A stretch of 64,000 nucleotides of DNA from JAZFYD01 sp036443405. GTDB lineage: Bacteria > Planctomycetota > PLA2. Position 1 is the stretch's first letter, and each line of letters starts with the position of its first letter. Where the stretch lies: the NCBI GenBank assembly GCA_036443405.1, contig JAZFYD010000243.1:1-64000 (forward strand), read 5' to 3'. Position numbers and translations under genes: made by a program. The notes under the pieces were generated by a model. It had not been told where the DNA came from and ran no database searches. It saw only the letters and a list, made by a program, of their open reading frames with translations. Below, in pieces: positions 10,542 to 19,900 of the stretch.

Positions 10542-12023
10542 TTAACGTTGCACGTGTCGGTTCAGGATACTTTCAAATTGGCGGCGCTGAATTCGCTGCT
10601 GACCGTCCGTCAGGGGCCCCAGCATTTCGAGGCCTTTTTCCGCGGCCTTGACCGTTCCGATGCGCTCCAGCGCTTTCAAGCCGGTCATCCGTTCGTTGTT
10701 GCGCGCGGCTTTTTCGATGAACCGGGTCAGGGCGTCGATGGACTCCTCCCGTCCGCGGCGTCCGAGCGCACCGGCGGCGGCACGGCGCACACTAACGTCG
10801 GCGTCGACGAGCCCCTTGTGCGCCGTCGTGACCGCCGCTTCGTTGAGTCGCGGCTGACTGCGCAGCGCGAACATCAGACTTCGGCGCCCGTCCGCGGGCA
10901 GCGAGTCCCAACTCTTGGTGAACACGGCGAGCGACTTTGGATCCGAAACCCGTCCGATCTCGCGGAGCGCGCTCTTCGCCAGCGGGCCGCCGCCTTGACC
11001 AAGTGCCAGGAGGCGTTCCGCCGACTCCTCTCCTCCGATCTTTGCGAGAGCTCCGAGCGCGTTCCGCTGCACGCGCGGATCGGTTTCGGTTTCCAGGACA
11101 TTCCAGAGCACGCGAGCGTGTTTGGGATTCCGCGAGTTGCCGAGGATCGCGACGAGCGACGCCAGCTTTCGTTTGTCCGTCGTCTCCCGCATCTCTCTGG
11201 CGGCGTCGTTGATGATCGAGGGAATACGCGTCTTCTTGAGGTGTTCCTCGATCGCCGCCCGCGTCTCCGGCCGCAGCGTGTCCGACAACTTCGCATAGAG
11301 CGCCTCGCTGGCTTCCAAACCGCCGATGCGGGAGATCGTCTGCACGATCTCCTTCTCGTCGTCCAGGCCGATTCCGATGCTGTCCACGAGTTTCGGCAAG
11401 ACGGACGCAACCTTGATGGAACCGAGCGCGTCGAGAACGCCCATGCGCGTGTACGACCTCTTCGGGTGGTCGTGCAGCAGTTTGATCAGCCGTTCGGCGA
11501 TCTTCTCGTGGCCGTGGATCGCGCCCAACGCCATGCCGGCGTAACGCCTGGATGTCGCCGGCTCCATCTCCTGCAACATCACGAAGAGCTTGTCGATCAC
11601 CGCCGGATGAACGCGGTAGCCGAGCTTGCGCAGGATGCTCTTGAGCTCGAGCGCCATCGGCCAGCTCTTGTTCACGTTTTTGGGATCAGCAATCAACTCG
11701 ATCAGTTCGAGCACGCGTTTGGAGAGTTCGTCCGCGTTCGAGAGATCCCCCTCGGGCGTGCGCGCGGGCAATCCCGTTCTCGGATCCAGTGTTTGATACG
11801 CCAGGCGGTCGGACTGCGGCCGCCGCTTCGCCACGGTGTTCGACGATCCGGCGGTCCCCGTCGTCGAGCGCTCGCGGCGCTTACGTGCCACCGCGTCGCG
11901 GTCCGCTCGATCGAATGCATCGCCGTCGCCGTCGCCGTCCAGGATCTGCGTCAGGAGCACCGCCGTCAGGGCAATCCCCGTGACGACGCCCAAGAGCGGG
12001 AGGAGTTTCGATCGTTTCGGCAT
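10542..12023 (-). CDS. Membrane-anchored HEAT-repeat protein
   Basis: Encodes 493 aa from ATG at 12021-12023 (an upstream TTG in frame gives 20 more residues but no better signal). A single N-terminal membrane segment (LLPLLGVVTGIALTAVLLTQIL) is followed by an Asp/Arg/Lys-rich linker, then from about residue 85 a continuous HEAT solenoid to the end: repeated helices such as VLPKLVDSIG, HARVLWNVLETETDPRVQRNALGAL and DVSVRRAAAGALGRRGREESIDAL. Such proteins scaffold protein-protein contacts; nothing shows a specific partner except the adjoining VWA/HEAT gene, with which it forms an operon. Confidence 0.75.
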   Translation of the reverse strand: MPKRSKLLPLLGVVTGIALTAVLLTQILDGDGDGDAFDRADRDAVARKRRERSTTGTAGSSNTVAKRRPQSDRLAYQTLDPRTGLPARTPEGDLSNADELSKRVLELIELIADPKNVNKSWPMALELKSILRKLGYRVHPAVIDKLFVMLQEMEPATSRRYAGMALGAIHGHEKIAERLIKLLHDHPKRSYTRMGVLDALGSIKVASVLPKLVDSIGIGLDDEKEIVQTISRIGGLEASEALYAKLSDTLRPETRAAIEEHLKKTRIPSIINDAAREMRETTDKRKLASLVAILGNSRNPKHARVLWNVLETETDPRVQRNALGALAKIGGEESAERLLALGQGGGPLAKSALREIGRVSDPKSLAVFTKSWDSLPADGRRSLMFALRSQPRLNEAAVTTAHKGLVDADVSVRRAAAGALGRRGREESIDALTRFIEKAARNNERMTGLKALERIGTVKAAEKGLEMLGPLTDGQQRIQRRQFESILNRHVQR

Positions 12024-12092
12024 TCCTGTGGCGCGGCGTTCGGCGCCGCATCGGTCCTGGCCCAACCATTTGCGACTCAGCAATCATCATCG

Positions 12093-12226
12093 CCCCAACG
12101 GCGCCAGCCATTGGGCGAAAAACCAAGAGCACTGAGTCCATCTCAAACTGCTCGAACGCACTGGCTCCAACGGCGTCAGCCGTTGGGCAAACAACACCGC
12201 GGCGTCAGCCGTTGGGCAAACTACAC
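12093..12226 (+). repeat. Family A palindromic repeats: one single core and one composite element
   Basis: A degenerate core at 12093-12116 (CCCAACGGCGCCAGCCATTGGG) is followed by a composite element at 12139-12226: conserved box CCATCTCAAA, a 15-nt spacer, full core GCTCCAACGGCGTCAGCCGTTGGGC (12164-12188), then AACAACACCGC and a half core GGCGTCAGCCGTTGGGC (12201-12217). The half core supplies the last codons and the stop (12205-12207) of the minus-strand amidotransferase gene. Confidence 0.85.
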
Positions 12227-12999
12227 TGGCGGGAATTGGACGCCACAGACCCCCGTGCGACTTCCGCCGCTTTGACAAATGCATCAAAAACCGCGCGGCT
12301 GGCGGAATCTCCGGCCTGCGCCGAGATCTCGGGATGCCATTGGAGCGCGATGCAGAACGACGCGGCCGGGTCCTCGATCGACTCGATGAGGCCGTCCGTG
12401 ACGGTCCGCGACGAAACGACCAGGCCTTCGCCCAACAACCGGCAGGCCTGGTGGTGAAACGAGTTCACCTCGAGCGGGCCGGCGCCGACGATGTCCGCGA
12501 GGCGGGTGTCCGGCGCCACATCGACGGTGTGCCAGGTCCGATCGCCCAGCGTCTTTTGTACGTGCGCCACGGTGGAGTCCGTTTGGCTGACGAGATCCTG
12601 ATAGATGTCCCCGCCGAACGCGACGTTCAGGATCTGGATTCCGCGGCAGACCCCCAACATCGGCAAGTCGCACTCCCGGGCGGCCCGGGCCAGTTCGATC
12701 TCGAAGAGGTCCCGCCGTTCGTCCACCAAATCGACGCTCGCGTGGGGCTCCTCGCCGAAGAGCTGGGCCTTGGGATCGTCCCCGCCGCTCAGCAGCAGAC
12801 CGTCGCAAAGCTCCACGTATTCCGCAGCCCGCGAAGGATCCTCGACGGTCGGCAGAATGACCGGCAGCGCGCCGGCCGCCTCCAGAACCTCGGTGTAGGC
12901 GCGCAAAAGCGTCTCGGCCTCGCGCAGCGCTTTGGAGCCCTGCATGAGGACGGTGCGGGCCGTGACACCCACGACGGGCCGTTTCCTGTCGGCGACCAT
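12205..12999 (-). CDS. Class I glutamine amidotransferase-like (peptidase C26) protein
   Basis: Encodes 264 aa from ATG at 12997-12999. Contains the gamma-glutamyl hydrolase/PuuD-type features: DGLLLSGGDDP (oxyanion region, about 66-76), nucleophile elbow MLGVCRGIQ with Cys about 118, and catalytic His in ALQWHPEI near residue 232. Members cleave gamma-glutamyl amide bonds, for instance gamma-glutamyl-GABA in putrescine breakdown; the substrate cannot be told here. The last seven or so codons and the stop lie inside a family A repeat, so the natural C-terminus may have been altered by the repeat. It is divergently transcribed from the GHMP kinase gene with only 27 bp between the starts. Confidence 0.88.
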   Translation of the reverse strand: MVADRKRPVVGVTARTVLMQGSKALREAETLLRAYTEVLEAAGALPVILPTVEDPSRAAEYVELCDGLLLSGGDDPKAQLFGEEPHASVDLVDERRDLFEIELARAARECDLPMLGVCRGIQILNVAFGGDIYQDLVSQTDSTVAHVQKTLGDRTWHTVDVAPDTRLADIVGAGPLEVNSFHHQACRLLGEGLVVSSRTVTDGLIESIEDPAASFCIALQWHPEISAQAGDSASRAVFDAFVKAAEVARGSVASNSRQCSLPNG

Positions 13000-13026
13000 G
13001 TACAAAGTATCGGTGGAAACCCCGAC

Positions 13027-14016
13027 ATGCGCACGATCAAGGCGAACGCCGCGACCCGAGTCGATCTCGCCGGAGGGACGGTGGACATCTGGCCGGTCTG
13101 CCATCTCTTGGACGAACCGGCGCACACCGTCAACGCCGCCGTGAACCTGCGCGCGCACGTCGTGGTGTCGGAAACCGAAGACGGCCTCGTCACGATCGAC
13201 CCCGGTTTCGACGATGTGGTGGTCTATCCCGTCGGGGAGTTGAAACACGACCGCCTTGGGCTGGTCACGCGGCTGGTCCAGCACTTCGGCGCCCATGAAG
13301 GCCTCTCGATTCGTTTGAAGACCGAGGCGCCGCCCAAGTCGGGGCTGGGCGGATCGAGCGCGCTGTCGGTCGCGCTGGGCGGAGCGTTGTCGCGCCTTCG
13401 CGGCGGGCTGCCGAGCGCCACGGTGTTCATCCGCATGCTGCAAAACGTCGAAACGCGGCTCCTGGGCACCTCGACCGGGTATCAGGACTACGTGCCCGCC
13501 GTCGGCGGCGGCGTTCACACCATCGTCGCCCATCCCGAAGATCTCGAACTGCACAGTGAAGAGGGCGCCGTCGAATTCCTCGAGGACAAACTGCATCTGA
13601 TCGACACCGCGATCCCCCACCACAGCGGCATGAACAACTGGCAGGCAGTCCGGGCGTTTCTTGATGGAGACGCCGACGTCATCGCCCGTTTCAACGGAAT
13701 CAACGCCGCGGCCATCGCGATGCGCGACGCTGTGCGCGCGCGGGACATGGACGCGGTCGCGGCCGCGCTCGACGCGGAGTGGCGCCACCGCCGGAAACTC
13801 TCCCCCGTGGTCAGCAACGAAAAGATCGAGAGCATCGTCGCGGCGGTCAAACGTGCGGGCGCCACGGCCGCGAAGGTGTGTGGCGCGGGCGGCGGAGGTT
13901 GCCTCGTCGCCGTCGGCGGCGAGAGCGAAGCGGTTTACGCGGCAGCCGAGTCGGCCGGTGGAAGTCGAATCGAGTTTCGCCTCGACCGCCGCGCGCTCGA
14001 AGTCGAGGAGGCCTAG
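13027..14016 (+). CDS. GHMP-family sugar kinase
   Basis: Encodes 329 aa from ATG at 13027; the frame is open upstream but that part is the mirror of the divergent amidotransferase. GHMP motifs: N-terminal TRVDLAGGTVDI (motif 1 region), KSGLGGSSALSVALGGAL (ATP-binding motif 2, about 105-122), and the C-terminal CGAGGGGCLVAV (motif 3). The pattern R.DLAGG..D and the GLGGSS loop resemble D-glycero-D-manno-heptose-7-phosphate kinase (HddA) and related sugar-1-kinases more than galactokinase or mevalonate kinase. The sugar is not settled. Starts close to the divergent gene, so the two share a regulatory region. Confidence 0.82.
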   Translation: MRTIKANAATRVDLAGGTVDIWPVCHLLDEPAHTVNAAVNLRAHVVVSETEDGLVTIDPGFDDVVVYPVGELKHDRLGLVTRLVQHFGAHEGLSIRLKTEAPPKSGLGGSSALSVALGGALSRLRGGLPSATVFIRMLQNVETRLLGTSTGYQDYVPAVGGGVHTIVAHPEDLELHSEEGAVEFLEDKLHLIDTAIPHHSGMNNWQAVRAFLDGDADVIARFNGINAAAIAMRDAVRARDMDAVAAALDAEWRHRRKLSPVVSNEKIESIVAAVKRAGATAAKVCGAGGGGCLVAVGGESEAVYAAAESAGGSRIEFRLDRRALEVEEA

Positions 14017-14028
14017 CGACGCCCAGCG

Positions 14029-15345
14029 TCAGCGCCGGAGCGTGGCGAGCACCTCGAGGTGCGGCGTCTGCGGGAACATGTCCGCGGGGATGAGCGATTC
14101 GAGACGGAAGCCGCCACCGGCCATGCGTTCGATGTCGCGCGCGAGGGTCTCCGCGTTGCAGGACAGATAGAGCAGCGACGCGGCGCCCGAGTCGACGGCG
14201 CCCTTGCAGATGGCCTCCGAACAGCCGGCCCGGGGCGGATTGACCAGGAGCGTGTCCGCGCCGCTCAGATCGATCGTCGAGGCGTCAGCGGCCCGAAACT
14301 CGCAGCGCTGGGCCAGACCGTTGTGCTCGGCGTTTTGTTTTGCCGCAGCAACCGCGCGCGGAGCCAGGTCCACACCGAGCAGCGTGCGCGAGTCGTCCTC
14401 CACAAGCGCGAGCAGTCCGGCGACACCCGTGCCGCAGAAAAGTTCGACGACACGCGATCCGGTCACCCGTTCCGCGATCGCGCCGTAGAGCTTGTCGGCG
14501 ACGCCGGGGTTCCCTTGGCAAAACGCGGTCGGCGGGACCACGACCTCGAGCCCCGAAAAGCGCTCGTGCAACGGACCCGAGCCGAATGCGAGCACCTCCT
14601 CCTCGTCCGACTGCACGCGATTGCCCGGCGCGGGGTGGTGCTGCACAAACGCCGCCTGCGCGCCGCCGCGCCGCGCGATCTCGCCGGCGAGTCCGACCCA
14701 CCGCGTGGATTCGTCGCGATGCACCAGCGTGAATTGCGTCTCGCCCTGGCGATTGCCGCGCAGCAGGATCGAACGCAGCTCCTTGACGTCGCGGCCATCG
14801 GACAAAAACGCGCGCGCGGCCTCCGCGATCCGCTCGAGTTCGGGGCGTAGGACTTCGCACCCGGTCGTGTCGACCAGTTTTTCACCGCGCGGGGGGCGCG
14901 CGCCAAACACGAGCCGCCCTTTTTGCATCTGCGGCAACAGGAACGCCTTTGCTCGGTATGCGAACGCACGCGGCGACGTGATGCCTGCCTCGAACGCGGT
15001 TTCCGGAAACAGGCGCCCCGCCGCGTCGATCTTCATCTGGAACGCAGCGGTTTCGTGAACGTGCTGCCAACCGCAGCCACCGCACGGCCCGTGAATCGGA
15101 CACGGGGGCGGGCGGCGCGCCGGATGCGCATCTCCCACCGGTTCCAAGAAACGCGCGACCGCCATCGGCCCGCCCTTGGAAACGTGCAAGACCCGCACGT
15201 GCGCCGCCTCTCCGGGAATCCCGCCCTGCACGCGCACACGCCAGCCTTCGTATTCGGCCAGCGCCTCGTCGCGCGACCCGAGCCGCGTAGGCGTGAGCGT
15301 GATGCGTTCGCCTTCCTGGAACGGACGGGGGTTTTTGGGACTCAT
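14029..15345 (-). CDS. 23S rRNA (uracil-5-)-methyltransferase, RlmD/RumA type
   Basis: Encodes 438 aa from ATG at 15343-15345. A TRAM-like beta domain at the start (EGERITLTPTRLG...) is followed by the iron-sulphur cluster cysteines (PCPIHGPCGGCGWQH and a fourth Cys in DTTGCEVL), the uracil-methyltransferase domain with FCQGNPGVADKLY, the SAM-binding motif VELFCGTGVAGLLAL, NPPRAGC, and the catalytic Cys in LSCNAETLARD. The order and cluster are those of enzymes that make m5U in 23S rRNA (RlmD/RlmC) or tRNA (TrmA-like); which uridine cannot be said. The gene faces away from the membrane-protein gene at 15513. Confidence 0.88.
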   Translation of the reverse strand: MSPKNPRPFQEGERITLTPTRLGSRDEALAEYEGWRVRVQGGIPGEAAHVRVLHVSKGGPMAVARFLEPVGDAHPARRPPPCPIHGPCGGCGWQHVHETAAFQMKIDAAGRLFPETAFEAGITSPRAFAYRAKAFLLPQMQKGRLVFGARPPRGEKLVDTTGCEVLRPELERIAEAARAFLSDGRDVKELRSILLRGNRQGETQFTLVHRDESTRWVGLAGEIARRGGAQAAFVQHHPAPGNRVQSDEEEVLAFGSGPLHERFSGLEVVVPPTAFCQGNPGVADKLYGAIAERVTGSRVVELFCGTGVAGLLALVEDDSRTLLGVDLAPRAVAAAKQNAEHNGLAQRCEFRAADASTIDLSGADTLLVNPPRAGCSEAICKGAVDSGAASLLYLSCNAETLARDIERMAGGGFRLESLIPADMFPQTPHLEVLATLRR

Positions 15346-15512
15346 GCGGTTTGGGCTCGCTTGGATGGCCGGAAAGGAAGGCAACAGTATGGCGCGGCAT
15401 CGGGTCCGAAGCACGTTTGTCGGCGGCGCAATTCCGAACAGTCCGGAAAAAGCCGCCAGGGATCGCCTTGACTGTCGCCACCCGTGAGGGAAGTTTGGGT
15501 TGGAGGGTCTAC

Positions 15513-16292
15513 ATGTCCGAACCGTCGAGCGTGAAAGCGCGGAGAGATCGATGGCTGCGGATCGCGGTGCGCCTCGTGCCCCGCCACATCCGCGACGAAT
15601 TTCGAGCGAACCTGCTGGCTGACCGCAAACGGTCCATCGCCCGCGAGGGCACGACCGGCCCCGCGAACTGGATGTCGGCGCGCGAGCTGCTCAACGGCGT
15701 CGCGCAGCACTTCCCGTTGGAACCCGAAGCGATCGGCTCCCGCGCACCGTCGGCCGCCGTGCAGCGCGTCGGTCAGACGGGCTTTTGGCTATGGCGCCTC
15801 GCTGGGCCGCTCCTGTTCCTGGGGTACGTTCTCGGATCGGGCCCGCTCCTGCTCGGCGCCCTCACGGCGATTCTTGCCGCGTTTGCGTCCGCCACCGTGG
15901 TCATCCTGCGCGGCCCGGATCCGCTGTCGCCGGAGCAACACCGCACCGTCGTAGGTGTGCTCGTGGGCTCCGCCATGCTGGCCGGCGCCGCGTTCGTGGG
16001 TGCCGTTCCGACGCTCGTGTTGGTTGGGTTCAGCGCGGCCGTCGACTGGCCGGCCCTCGCGTCGTTTGCGTTTTCGGCGTTCGTCTTTTGCATGACCGGA
16101 GTCGTCGCGTGCTTCACGGCGACCGGTTGGGTGGCCAGCGTCTGGACTCAAACGCGCTTGATTCGCGTGAACGTACCGCCGCCCGCGTCTGGCCGGACGG
16201 TCGAACCGTTCGAACTCGTCGAGGACGAACTGCGCGAGCGTGAAAAAACACCGGAGCCCCAACCCGCCGGTGTGACCGTCGTGCCGCTTTGA
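15513..16292 (+). CDS. Integral membrane protein of unknown function
   Basis: Encodes 259 aa from ATG at 15513, preceded by GGAGG 6 nt away; the open frame upstream is not coding. A basic cytoplasmic N-terminus (about 85 residues, RDEFRANLLADRKRS) is followed by four hydrophobic segments (WRLAGPLLFLGYVLG, LLLGALTAILAAFASATVVIL, VVGVLVGSAMLAGAAFVGAV, and FSAFVFCMTGVVACFTATG) and a hydrophilic tail of about 45 residues. I recognise no family. Stands between two minus-strand genes. Confidence 0.6.
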   Translation: MSEPSSVKARRDRWLRIAVRLVPRHIRDEFRANLLADRKRSIAREGTTGPANWMSARELLNGVAQHFPLEPEAIGSRAPSAAVQRVGQTGFWLWRLAGPLLFLGYVLGSGPLLLGALTAILAAFASATVVILRGPDPLSPEQHRTVVGVLVGSAMLAGAAFVGAVPTLVLVGFSAAVDWPALASFAFSAFVFCMTGVVACFTATGWVASVWTQTRLIRVNVPPPASGRTVEPFELVEDELREREKTPEPQPAGVTVVPL

Positions 16293-16304
16293 GTGCGCCG
16301 GAGC

Positions 16305-16853
16305 CTAAAGGCGGACGACGACCTGCATCACGAGATTCGCGTAGATGCCGGCGATCACGTCGTCGAGCATGATGCCCGTGCCCGCGGGCGCGAACTCGGC
16401 CCTCCGGCACGGCGGCGGCTTGGTGATGTCGAACAACCGGAACGCGACAAACGCGCCGCCGAGCACCAACCAGGGTTTCTCGTGAAGCGGCAGGAGAAAA
16501 AGCGCCACCAGATATCCCGCGACCTCGTCGATCACGAATCCGCCGGGGTCCTTGGTGCCCCAGTCAGTCGTCGCGCGGTTGCCCAGCACGATCCCGATGC
16601 CGAACACAACGACGAACGCAACGCCCAGATAGGTCTGCGTGGGCGCGCCGGGTTCGATCTCGAGCGCCAGCCACCCCAGAAGAACGCCGCCGAGGGTGCC
16701 GAAAGTCCCCGGCGCAAACGGGGCAAGACCGAGCCCGAAGAAACTCCCGAGGAACTTCACGCCGACATCATGCGACACGAGGGCGCCCAACGCACGCGGT
16801 GCCGGTATTCGAGGCTCCGACGGCGCCCGCAGTTGAGCCAGAAAACACGGCAC
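16305..16853 (-). CDS. pgpA: Phosphatidylglycerophosphatase A
   Basis: Encodes up to 182 aa; the first GTG (16851-16853) gives this length, and a GTG at residue 32 would give a shorter form closer to the usual N-terminus. The PgpA family features are clear: GLAPFAPGTFGTLGG, DPGGFVIDEVAGYLVAL with the D-E-V-A catalytic core, FRLFDITKPPP, and GTGIMLDDVIAGIYANL. It dephosphorylates phosphatidylglycerophosphate to phosphatidylglycerol in the membrane. At least four hydrophobic helices are visible. The gene lies downstream of smc with a family A repeat between them. Confidence 0.93.
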   Translation of the reverse strand: MPCFLAQLRAPSEPRIPAPRALGALVSHDVGVKFLGSFFGLGLAPFAPGTFGTLGGVLLGWLALEIEPGAPTQTYLGVAFVVVFGIGIVLGNRATTDWGTKDPGGFVIDEVAGYLVALFLLPLHEKPWLVLGGAFVAFRLFDITKPPPCRRAEFAPAGTGIMLDDVIAGIYANLVMQVVVRL

Positions 16854-16898
16854 TCCAACTGCGTAGGCCGTCGGCCAAGGTAAACGCGCCCACCTGAA

Positions 16899-16983
16899 CC
16901 CATCTCAAACGCCACGATTGGACGGCTTCAACGGCGTCAGCCGTTGAGCCAGCATCACTGCAGCCGTTGGGCCAGAAACACTG
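16899..16983 (+). repeat. Family A composite repeat abutting the smc stop codon
   Basis: CCATCTCAAA box (16899-16908), 14-15 nt spacer, core TTCAACGGCGTCAGCCGTTGAG (16927-16948), then AGCATCACTG and a truncated half core GCAGCCGTTGGGCC (16960-16973), AGAAACACTG, and directly the smc stop codon (plus-strand CTA at 16984-16986). Same layout and orientation as the elements at 12139 and 34421. Confidence 0.85.
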
Positions 16984-19900
16984 CTAGTTCAAACCGACCA
17001 CACGGCCGGCTTCGATGTCGGCGAACTTCACGCTCACGCGGCGGCTGACCCCCGCCTCGGGCATCGTCACGCCGTAGAGCGTGTTGGCAACGGTCATCGT
17101 CGGCCGGGCGTGCGTGATCACGACGAACTGGCCGGAGACCGCGAAGTCCTTCAGCATCTCACACAGCCGCACGGTGTTGGATTCGTCCAGTGCGGCGTCC
17201 ACCTCATCGAGCAGGCAGAACGGCGGCGCCTTGGTCTGGTAGATCGAGAACAGCAGCGCAACCGTGGTCAGCGACTTCTCGCCACCGCTCAGAAGCGCCA
17301 TGTTGCGCAGTTCCTTACCCGGAGGCCGCACCGCGATCTCGATGCCGGATCCGAGGACGTCCTCGGGATCCTGCAGCCGCAGCTCGGCCTTGCCGCCGCC
17401 GAAGAGCTTGCGGAAGACGACCTTGAAGTTCTCGCGCACCTCATCGAACGTCTTCTGGAAACGGGTCGTGCAGGTCTCGTCGATCTTCTCGATGGCGTCG
17501 CGCAGCTGCTTGTCGGCGGTGTTCAGGTCCGACTCCTCGCGGCGCATGAACGTAAGCTTCTCGTCGACGGACTCCAGCTCCTCCAACGCCGCGTGGTTGA
17601 CGTTGCCCAGCCGTTCGAGTTTCGACCGGAGGTCCTCGATGCGTTGGTCGAGTTGCTCGGGATCGCCCTCGACCTCCTGGGCCGCGAGTTGCTCCTCGTC
17701 CCAGTCGACGCCGTGGTCGCGCTTGACCTGCTCGAGCAGCGTCTCGATGCGCAACCGGTATTCGTTTTCCTTCAAGCGCTGCTGTTCGAGTTGCTCACGG
17801 CGTTTTTCGTGCAGATCGCGCAGCTGGTCCAGGTGGTCGCCGCTCGCCTTTAGGCGCGCCTCCATCTCCGCTGCAGACTGCCGGCGCTGCTCGATCTGTT
17901 TGGCCAACGTGTCGACCGACCCGGCGCGCTCCGCTTCGAGGCGCTCGAGTGCCTCCACCTCGTTCTTGCACTCTGTCCCGCGCGCCCGGCAGCGCTCCGC
18001 CTCGACACGACGGACCTCGGCCTCACGCTCGGCGGCGCCGATCGATTCCGTCAAAACACGGCACCGCTGCGCGGCCGCGCCGGCCTTCTCGGACCAGCGT
18101 GCGGCTTCGACCCGTGCATCGGTCTGGCGGGTCACCGCGTCGTGGCGCGCCAGCTCGGCGGTGGAAGTGCGGTCCTGCAGTCCCTTCGCTTCGTTTTCCA
18201 ACACGTCGCGCTGCGACTCGGCCTTCGACCGGCGCTCACGCGCGACCTCGAGATCCGCTCCGTGCTCCTCGATGAGCCGCGCCACTTCGGAGCGCTCCGC
18301 ATCCTCGAGCTCGCGTTCCTCGTTGCGCGATGCGACCGCCCGCTTCGCTGCCGCGACCTTTTCGGCCGCCACGCGCGTCTCGCTCGCGGTCTGCTTGATC
18401 GTGGGACGCAACGCCGAAAGCGTGCGCTCCCACTCGACCGCCTTGCCGCGGGCTTGCTCCGCGCGGCCGCTGGCATCGGCGCGGGCTTCCGAGGTCTCGG
18501 CCAAACGCCGTTGGATCTGCGAGAGTTCCGTGTTTCTGGAAACCAAACCACCGCCCGCGCCGGCCCCGCCTGCGAGGGCGCCGTTGGCCGCCGCTTCCTC
18601 GCCGGTCCGGGCAATCGCGCGCCGGCCTTCCGCGAGCGCAATCTCCAGTGCGTCGTCGAGCGAATCCGCGATGCGGGTCGTCGCGAGCAGGGACGCGAGC
18701 AACGGACGTGTCTCCGTGGCGATTGCGAGATCGTCGAACACGGGATCGAGCGGCGGCGCGTCATCCCGCAGACGGTCGAGGGGAATCAGCCGCGCGCGGC
18801 CGCGACGGTGCTCCTTGAGCCAAGCGATCGCAGCGCGAGCGTGCTCCGTCGTCTCAACGACCACGGCGCCGGCCAGATCACCCAAAGCGGAGTCCAAGAG
18901 CGCCGCCTGTTCGCCGACGTCCCCGAGGATGTCGGCCAACACGCCGCGCACACCGGCGATCCCACCGGCATCCGCCGCCTCGAGCAGCGCGCGCGTGCCG
19001 CCTCCGAGCCCCTCGCCTTCCTCGACGAGGCGTTGCAACAACTCGCGCCGTGCCTCGAGTCCCGCGGCCTCACCGGCGAGGTCGGCTGCATCGCCCGCAG
19101 CGCGATCCTTCTCGTCACGCGCCTCACGGGCCGCCTGTTCCGCCGCCGCGCTGCGCTCCTCGAGCGCGCGCAGCGTGTCCTCGGAACTCTTGAGCTCCAA
19201 CTCCGCCTCGGCACACGCAACCTGAAGCTGCCGCAGCGATTCCGCGACGTCGGTCGCGCGCTGATCGAGACGGGCGCCGCGGCTCTGCAACGCGCGCAAC
19301 TCGGCGTCGCTGTTCACCTCGGCGTTACGCGCTTCGGTCTCGACCGCGAAGGCCTCGGTGCGGCTCAGGCTGAGCGCCTCGATCTCCCGGCGCAGCACTT
19401 CGGCGCGCGCCTCGACCTCGCGGAGCAACGCGTCGGCGGCTTCGAGGCCGCGCGCGCGTTCGCCGCGCACCTCTTCGGCTTTCGCCTCTTCGTCTTGGGC
19501 CGTTTCCAACTCGGGTGTCAGGTCGTGCGCGCGACGCGAGGCCTCCGCGCCTTCGCTCTCCGCCTCCTGCGCACGCAACTCCAACTGCTCCGCCTCGCGC
19601 TCTCGGGCGTTGCGTTTTTCCGTCGAAGCCCGCTGCTCGCCGAGCAGCCTCGCCATCTCCGCCTCGCCCAGCGCGACGCTTTCGCGAAACTCGCTCTGCT
19701 GTTCGCGGTGGCCGGCCGTTTCCGCGACCGCTTCCTCGAGGTGGCGGCGCGCATCTTTTTCCGCGTCGTCCACCTGCGCCAGTGTTTCGGAAATGGTGTC
19801 GCGCTGCTTGGCCAGCACCGCGTAACGCGCGAGCGCACTCTGAACCCGCAGCGTGCGCAGCTCCTCGGTGAACTCCGTGAACCGCCGCGCCTTGCCAGCT

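Noticed and set aside
13000..13788. N-terminal extension of the minus-strand amidotransferase frame over the GHMP kinase gene
   Set aside because: It is the mirror of the kinase frame; the true start is the ATG at 12997-12999.
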